From positions 1,550,001-1,614,000 of the forward strand of contig OY755179.1 in NCBI GenBank assembly GCA_963576735.1: 64,000 bases of DNA, given 5' to 3'. Below the pieces are notes generated by a model that worked only from the letters and a program-made list of their open reading frames with translations, was not told where the DNA came from and did no database searches. The position numbers and the translations under genes were made by a program. Origin of the DNA: Bedellia somnulentella. Taxonomy: Eukaryota > Arthropoda > Insecta > Lepidoptera > Bedelliidae. Below, one piece after another: positions 57,040-64,000 of the stretch (its first letter is position 1; each line of letters begins with the position of its first letter).

Positions 57040-57245
57040 AATATATACATATACTCACGCCATTGGTTTCCAGTGGGGTATGCAGAGACTATCGATCACC
57101 AGTTTGTACGATTCTGGCAAAGCTCTGTAGCTTCGTTCACATCCATCAATCATTTCATACATGCTCTTTCATTCTTCATACTTCGGATGCCTACCTTTTT
57201 GAGCACATTCCTATTTGGTCCAAATGTCTTGTCCGAGGTTGTTCT
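57040..57245 (-). pseudogene. LINE C-terminal relic ending like R1
   Basis: Read on the minus strand it is a mutated C-terminal end of the TATG-tailed LINE. It finishes 'ggcgtgagtatatgtatata', the same last bases as R1 before its tail. Confidence 0.6.
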
Positions 57246-57249
57246 CTAC

Positions 57250-58325
57250 GAACATTATCTTCCACATGACAAATAATATAATGATAAGACTTATAAATTA
57301 GGCATAGAATCAAGTTTGGCCCACGTTTTCCATATGTCACATAGCTCACAAAATTTCAGTTCTTTAAAGTTAAATAGCTATATGGTGTTAGTAACTTATA
57401 TATTTATAAGTTTCATACATAAGACATAGATAGAGTATTTAGGGATGGGATATTATATTTTATGAAAAGCTAACTTCGTCTAAAACCTACATGTCCATCA
57501 TCATATTCTTATATTATATATTTTTATACCTTTTCTTTCCCCTACAACTCCTATTAAACGTTAAACAAATGAACATTCTAGTTGATTGCTTTACCTAACG
57601 CCTACACTACAAATACGGCAAATAGGTTTGCAGTAACATTCCGAGCAGGCGTTCAGCCGCACCTTGCCCTCGGCGAGACCATAGACAACCCCACAGTTGT
57701 AAGGCATCTGTGACAGCTCTCACGAAACACCATAACATAATATCATATCCCTTTTAAACAAATTGCTCTTCACTTTATCCCACTCTGGAATGAATGTTGT
57801 TTTTATTACATCTGACTAATATTTTTCTAAGCTGTGTTATCAAAAATGGTTTCATCACAAAAATGTTTATGTTTAAAAGAGGATATTGTTTAGTGAGTGA
57901 TACATTGCATTTTCTTAATAAAAGATGGATATGAAGTGAAAATGGCGTAGCACATGTGTTTGCAGAGGCCATGGTATATTTATATGATAGACTGACTGAC
58001 ATAGAATTTACGCATGCAGGGCGGTTTTTTTTAAAATCCAACACCTAAGAAGTTGAAATAGGGTAGTTTTTTACAACTTTTTAGTTGTGGTTTGAAGTAG
58101 GAAAATTGTTATATAAGTCATCGATTACATTTTATAATAATTTGTATTTACTCGCTAAGGTTGACTTTACATAATTAAAAAAATCCAAAAAAATATCTAA
58201 CAAAAACAGAGAATATAATGTTTAAAAATGAGATTTCAGTTACGCTTAAAATTACCTATTTCAATATATTGGAGCTAAGATAAAAATTCAAATACTTGGG
58301 CCTAAGATTGCGATAGTAAAACTTT
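57250..58325. other. Unique AT-rich DNA, nothing recognised
   Basis: Small GC-richer block at 57600-57720. No supported frame. Confidence 0.4.
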
Positions 58326-58329
58326 TTAG

Positions 58330-59000
58330 ATAATTCATATACTTACGCTATTAAGTTCAATTGGGGTAGGCATCAATGGCCACTTTTTACGATCGTAGCA
58401 AATCTCTCAATGTTTATACAGCAGTAATAAATCTTGTCATACATGCGCTTTTATTTTTCAGACTTCGGACGCCAATTTTCTTTCTTCTATTTTCTCTATG
58501 TGTGTCCAAACCATCTTATCATTCCTTTCCTTTCTTTTACACCGCAGATTTACGAATCATACTATTTCTTGCTCGATCATAAAATGTAACATAATTTTTC
58601 TGTGGAACCCATCTCTATATTGCGTATACTCTACTCTCATGCTTCTTCTACCACACTCAACATTCGCTGCCATACATGATCGCAGGAAATAGAACAGCAT
58701 CATACACTTCCATTCGGGTCTTTTCGGATAGTGACTGACTGATTTACCGTGCAAGCAACTTCATTCATTAGACATTTAAGGAATACAGTTGTTTCGACCA
58801 TGGCTCTACCGTGACCTTTATTGTAAATATGCATCACAAAATTTCTATCTGAATTTATTTCTTGTTTCTTCCTGTTTAGACACCTTTTTACGTAGCTGAC
58901 CTTTTACCGGCCCTCAGCATTTCGATACTTGTCCTATCATACCCTGCCGCTTTCCCACTTTCATACTTTTCATTATTTCTTCCATACTCCAAACTTTTTC
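58330..59000 (-). pseudogene. Old copy of the TATG-tailed LINE, internally deleted
   Basis: On the minus strand, at about 59000-58930, there is a recognisable start of the polymerase domain (SGKAAGYDRTSIEMLRAG). After a deletion, C-terminal pieces follow (Met-Leu-Phe-rich strand, then C-G-R-R-S, D-R-A-R-N) down to the 'cgtaagtatatg' end at 58338-58350. Many stops. Confidence 0.55.
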
Positions 59001-59009
59001 AATGAATGA

Positions 59010-60840
59010 TCATCAAAATAAAAGCGGGTAAGAGTGAGTGTTGGCATACATTATTCGTACAGGCAGTTTTCGAAAGGGAAAACATGCAAATTAAAAACTA
59101 TGATCCGTAGAACGGGTATATTCCCTACGGAAAACTGTGATTAAATCGGTAATACTAAGATTACCGAACAGTACATGTATAAACGATGGAAGTTCAAACA
59201 CGTTGAACATAAGCGATAACCTGAAATCATATTCAGCCTGTTTTACAATAGAGTTCAGAAATTGCCAGCGTTCGAGTAAAACAACAATGGGGAATAACAT
59301 TTGCAGCCTTTCAGACGATTCTGTATGCGGAACTCGGGAATAATTCATCAGTTAAATCGATTAGGTTTCGCTCGTGTGGGATTTTTGTATACTAACTGTA
59401 AATTTAAATGTGAATGTTATTTTGGTTAGTCAAAAGTAGCTATGTAGAAGAAGAAGTATTATGCTAGGTAAAAGAAGAATTTGGTGTAATATAAATCTGA
59501 GGGACTGGTAGTATACGTATATATGTGTGAAATGATCCACGTTATACCAACCAAGGCATTGTTTGGCACGGTAAAATGACTTTTAGAATCTTTATTAAGT
59601 CTTAATTTTTAGCGGATTAAGAGTGAATTTTCAGTCTGCAAAAGTAATAGTGTTCAAGAACAATTCTTAACATTTCATTCTTAACAATATGTTTTAGATT
59701 AGATAATCAAATTGTTATAGCTCAGTGGGATAAAACTTAAAATTAAATTATTTTTTTTGAAAGACCTATTACGTTAGATTTGATCATATATTAAGGAATT
59801 CTACTTTGTCTTGTGACTTTAATTTTGTACAAAACGGAGATAAGCTTGCCCCCTTTAACGGGAATGGACTGTACTAGCAAAGCGTGGGCAAACAAGGTGA
59901 AACAAATCTCACGCAAAATTTTGTATGCGACTAAAGTTTCTCTCCTTTAGAAGTCACCCGATATCTTGGACACGAGTAAACTAACATTGCACGGAAACCC
60001 CTTTTTAATGCCGACTAAAAAGCCTGATCCTGATCTTTATGGCATCCTGTTTATAACTAACCAATCATTTCCAATATAATATCCGTCTATGGTATAGAAA
60101 GCAAATCTTTCTTTAGCCACAACAACATAATCAGTCAGCAATCAAAACAACAAACGAGTTAAACCAAACACAATCAATGGCTGACAAAAGAGCGTCGTCG
60201 TCGGCGAGCTAATCTTATTGCGTGCGAGAATGACAAAGGAGAGGGGTGTTAATACAAGGAACAATATATAGATGGCGGGCGTGAGTAGTCGCCCCCGAGT
60301 CTGCCGCTGGCGGGCCAAGCCATATTTGCCGCTTGAGTGGCGCTAAATGGCGGCGAATGACTCCGAGAATTAAACCCCGCTACTCGTTCGACGAAAGTTA
60401 ATGGGCTTTTTGTCAAGCTACCGTCCGACTCTTGTAATGCAATTAACACCGACAATAGAGCTCTCGTTCAAATATTAATTTAAAGCTTGGTATATTCCTG
60501 GTAGTCCACAATCCAGGATAGCCCATCTTAAATCTCCAACGCCAAAAGATGCATACTTTATTGAAAATAAAAATTTCTAACATGTTATTGTTGTGATTCG
60601 TGCACATTTTTATATGGAAAGCGGTGTCATCAAAGACATTTTAAAATAGATTAAATTATTTCAGTTGCTAAAGAAAATGTATGTTTTAATTTATTTATGT
60701 TAAAATGTTATCAAGAGCGATATAATATAAATTTTAAAATACTATAAATTGTCTACCCTACAATAGAAAAATACAACTATAAATCACGGTACTATGAAGT
60801 AAGTTGGTGGTCTTATGACTAGAAAAAAAAAAAAAAAAAG
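59010..60840. other. Mostly unique DNA with an S2 relic and one GC-rich island
   Basis: 59713-59895 is an old S2 SINE (ttatagctcagtgggataaa, then gtacaaaacggagataagct). 60180-60400 is GC-richer (gcgtcgtcgtcggcgagcta; atggcggcgaatgactccga). No gene recognised. Confidence 0.4.
59713..59895 (+). repeat. S2 SINE, old copy
   Basis: A box and parts of the body are readable; the B box is lost. Confidence 0.5.
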
Positions 60841-61197
60841 TCAAAAAGTTTATTTTTCAAAATAAAGTTAAATACTAACATTTTTTGAACGTCAAAGTTT
60901 TAAATTAATCGTTAATCCGTTGCTTCGGAAGGTGTTCGTAAAGAGAAGAAGCAACAAAGAAACTCTTTACATTCACATTTTTTCATTTTTTCAAAATATT
61001 GTTTGTACAATTTCAATTTATAAACATGTTTTTACTTTACAAAAGATTTTCTATGCGACCAAACCAAACGCTAGTTTGACATAATTAAAATAAATTGTCC
61101 ATCACAAAAACCAATCACATAACGTGAGAAGAAAAATCCTCACCAGACAATTATTCCTAGGAATAACGAGGGAAGATTTATAGCTTTACGGACATGG

Positions 61198-62841
61198 TCA
61201 GGTGCGCGTTGGGTCCTTGTCGTTTAAAAAATCTTGAACACTGTAGTAAGATTTCTTTAAAAGCATGGCTTTAATTGCCTTTTTAAAAGATGCCACAGGC
61301 AATTCCAATATTTCAGAAGGGAGTTTATTGAACATTTTCAGGGATAGTCCCATAAAGGAGTTACTTACTTTATTAAGTCTCCACTTCGGTACGTTAAGTT
61401 TCTCCTTATTCCGAGTGTTAACAGTATGCCTATCACTAACTTTACTAAATTGGCCTATATTCTTTTTGGCATACATTAAATTCTCAAATATGTATTGGCA
61501 AGGGACAGTTAAAATGCCAATATCTTTAAATTTTTCGCGCAACGAATACCTCGACCTTAACATGTAAATAGATCGGATAGCTCGCTTTTGTAAGACAAAA
61601 ACTTTATGAACATCAGCTGCTTTACCCCATAATAAAATACCGTACGACATAATACTATGAAAATAACTGAAATAAACAACGCGAGCTGTTTCTATGTCTG
61701 CTATTTCTCTAATCTTACGCACGGCATACGCTGCTGAGCTCAGCCTTTTAGAAAGTGTTAGTATATGGGGTCCCCATTGCAACTTAGAATCGATTATTAT
61801 CCCTAGGAATTTTGTCTCTTTCACTAATTCTACTTTTTCACTGTCAATAACAATATTGGCGTCAACTTGCCTAACATTCGGTAAAGTAAATTTAATACAT
61901 TTAGTTTTTTTGGCATTCAGAACCAGGTTATTTACAGTAAACCAATGCAATACCAGTGAGATAGCTTTATTTACGTCGTCAAGAGATGTAGAGGATCTCG
62001 CTACATTAAATATTAAAGATGTGTCATCTGCAAACATAACTATCTCAGAATACTTTTGTACCATAAATGGTAAATCATTAATATAAATCAGAAACAGTAA
62101 TGGGCCAAGTATAGAACCTTGAGGAACGCCCATCTCTATTTCCGATCCTTTCGACGTGGTTCCATTAATATCTACCTTTAAAGTTCTTTTATCAAGATAT
62201 GATGCCATTAATTTCAGTGCTTGCTCGTCAAAACCGTAATATTTAAGTTTAGTCAACGCTATTTCCTTTTTTACACAATCAAAAGCTTTTGTGAGGTCAC
62301 AAAATATACCTAACGCATCCCGGGAGGTTTCCCATGAATTAAATATATGTTTTATTAGTGACACTCCTGCATCTACAGTAGACCTACCTTTAGTAAAACC
62401 ATATTGCTCGTCATGGAATATATTATTTTTATTGAAATATGAAAGCATTTGGTTGGACATGATTTTCTCGAAAACCTTACTGAGAACTGGTAAAATAGAA
62501 ATAGGCCTATAGTTGGTAAAGTCCTGACTATCTCCTGATTTATGTAGTGGGATGAGCCTACTTAACTTCATACAGTCTGGAAATTCTCCTATATCTATAC
62601 ATTTATTAAAAAGTATCGTTAAATGGGGAGCGATTATATTTATTATTCTGTTTATGACGAAAACTGACATTCCTGTTATGTCTTCGGTTTTTTTAAGATT
62701 AATGGTTTTAAAATTTTTAATTATATCATTACTGTCAACATACTTGAAAGAAAACTGTGCTGTTGTTTTGGTAACATTTTGTTCCAACAACTCAAGAGCT
62801 TTTTGGGGACATGAATTTAATTTCTCTGTTGTCTGAGAATG
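61198..62841 (-). pseudogene. LINE reverse transcriptase, intact domain cut off from its endonuclease by a frameshift
   Basis: Open without stop over about 547 codons. It shows LIPLHKSGDSQDFTNYRPIS (motifs 1-2), FCDLTKAFDCV (motif A), MGVPQGSILGPLLFLIYIND (motif B), FADDTSLIF (motif C, both Asp present), KFLGIIID (motif D/E region) and the C-terminal LQKRAIRSIY segment. The first ATG in frame does not coincide with the start of the domain. The frame opens at 62841 directly in the overlap with the upstream endonuclease frame, so the two were one ORF. The catalytic residues are all present. Confidence 0.8.
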
Positions 62842-64000
62842 TTATTTATAAAATGATTTTCAAAAATGTCAGCAATTTGTGATCTTGACTGTATCAGTTC
62901 ATTATCTAATAATAAATTGAGATCATGCGGGGACTTTAGTTTTCCAGTTTCACTGTTAATTATTTTCCAGACAGTCTTACTTTTGTTAGAAGAATTCTTA
63001 ATTTTATGTTTTATGCATCTAGATTTAGCTTCACCACAAACTTTTTTGAAAATTTTTGAATAATTTCTGACATAAATAATAAAATCTTGGTTGAAGTTAT
63101 AGGACTTTTCTCTATAAATGTTATACAGGTGATCTCTACTTATTCTAATTCCAGCGGTGGCCCATTCAGCAAAAGAGCATTTTGTATTACATAGTATTAC
63201 CTTAGTTTTAAAGATTTTGTTAAATTCTGTTTTTAGCTCATTGATGAAAGAAAGACAATTCTCTAATGTTTCACTGCTTCTCATTGGGGGGCTGATGCTA
63301 GACCTAATATTATTTTCAAATAAGCTAAGTTTTTTTTCAGTTATCTGTCTACATACAATTGACTTTTTTTTTTCAATGGTTAATTCTAAATTTATGAATT
63401 GTCCCTTGTGGTCTGAGGTAATGCTATCAAAAAGGAAGTGACCAGAGTAGTCACAATTGCAATAAATATTATCTAAACATGTTGCAGAGGTCGAGGTAAT
63501 TCGGGTTGGCTCATTAAATACATTTAGAAGATTAAATGATTGAAAAAATGTTAAGATTCTCTCCTTTACTAGACCCTCACCTAATAAGTCAACATTGAAA
63601 TCCCCACAAACTACAACCTCTCTGGAGCTGCGGGAAGCCATCCCCAAAGCATCCTCCATTGCTGCTTCAAAGATGTCATAGTTACCTTTGGGTGGGCGAT
63701 ATACACACAAAATTATATACTTGCTCAATTCAATGCATGAGATTTCTACATGTTGTTCAACAGAGAGTCTACAGATGTCTTTTCTTTCTTTAAATTTAAT
63801 GTCTACATATAATAGTATCATACTACCCCCACACATTATGGACTCTCTGTTAAAACAACTGCCCACCGTGTAATTCTTTAAACTAAAGTTCATTTGTTCT
63901 GTTTTTAACCAGTGTTCTGTCAAACAAAGTATTTTAACATTGTACTTATTAACGAATAACTCTAATTCTAATAATTTGCAGGAAAGGCTCTGTATGTTCT
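62817..64000 (-). pseudogene. LINE AP endonuclease, partial at the window edge
   Basis: Open from the window end to a stop at 62817. It includes LCLTEHW (catalytic Glu), then YRPPKG, VVVCGDFNVDLLG and ITSDHKGQ (terminal SDH). After the domain comes a ~150-residue linker rich in Lys, Ser and Asn. It terminates 25 bases into the overlap with the polymerase frame, consistent with a single-base insertion or deletion there. The reading frame continues upstream beyond 64000. Confidence 0.8.

Larger units (their letters stand above)
60842..64000 (-). mobile_element. Nearly full-length non-LTR retrotransposon (CR1-group-like LINE), runs off the window
   Basis: The minus strand carries an AP endonuclease followed by reverse transcriptase, then ~350 bases of 3' UTR. 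The 3' limit is placed tentatively near 60842, where AATAAA is followed by 'ctttttgact' and a T run. The 5' end, with the start of the endonuclease and any ORF1, lies beyond 64000. Clade assignment from overall C-terminal resemblance only. Confidence 0.75.

Noticed and set aside
38539..64000. Third goosecoid exon (V-W-F-K-N-R-R...)
   Set aside because: I looked for this motif in the downstream sequence and did not find it; a computed search would be more certain.

Overview
The window looks like part of a moth or butterfly chromosome (inference). It is an AT-rich insect sequence with one recognisable developmental gene, goosecoid, split over a large intron. The rest is packed with the kinds of transposable elements I associate with Lepidoptera: tRNA-headed SINEs, short Helitrons ending in CTAG, LINEs with microsatellite tails, a compact LTR element and several fold-back elements. 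No rRNA, CRISPR array or prokaryotic gene organisation is present.

Host genes: (1) An intact, intronless minus-strand gene at 550-1263 encodes a secreted histidine/lysine/glycine-rich protein. A TATA box and a TCAGT initiator lie 30 bases apart just upstream. (2) On the plus strand are the first two coding exons of goosecoid: exon 1 at 27718-27931 (repressor motif) and exon 2 at 38291-38538 (homeodomain residues 1-46). They are separated by a 10.36 kb intron. The exon carrying the rest of the homeodomain was not found before 64000, so the second intron is longer than 25 kb or the gene continues outside the window.

Layout: 1-6.7 kb has the His-rich gene and repeats. 6.9-10.1 kb is a complete but coding-dead Ty3/Gypsy-type LTR element with two 390-bp LTRs and an 18-unit palindromic tandem array. 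10-27 kb is repeat-rich DNA including a reverse-transcriptase fragment trapped between inverted ends of the commonest repeat. 27.3-38.5 kb is goosecoid exon 1, an intron full of nested insertions, and exon 2. 38.5-60 kb is goosecoid intron 2 or downstream DNA, with fewer repeats and several GC-richer islands that could be regulatory. It also holds a DNA transposon with ~100-bp inverted repeats and an internally deleted LINE. 60.8-64 kb is a nearly full-length LINE with one frameshift that runs off the window end.

Dominant repeat: a ~250-bp family, called R1 here, occurs more than 30 times on both strands. Copies begin TGCTGTGTAGTGTCGGCT, end in a (TATG)n tail and are flanked by 8-13-bp direct duplications, so they moved by target-primed reverse transcription. 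The last bases before the tail match the 3' end of relics of a LINE family also present here. The LINE therefore probably supplies the machinery and R1 is its short non-autonomous partner. A second family, S2, is a classical tRNA-derived SINE of ~360 bp with about a dozen copies. Nested insertions (Helitron in R1, LINE tails in R1, S2 in a LINE tail, S2 in a tRNA-bearing repeat) give a relative order of activity.
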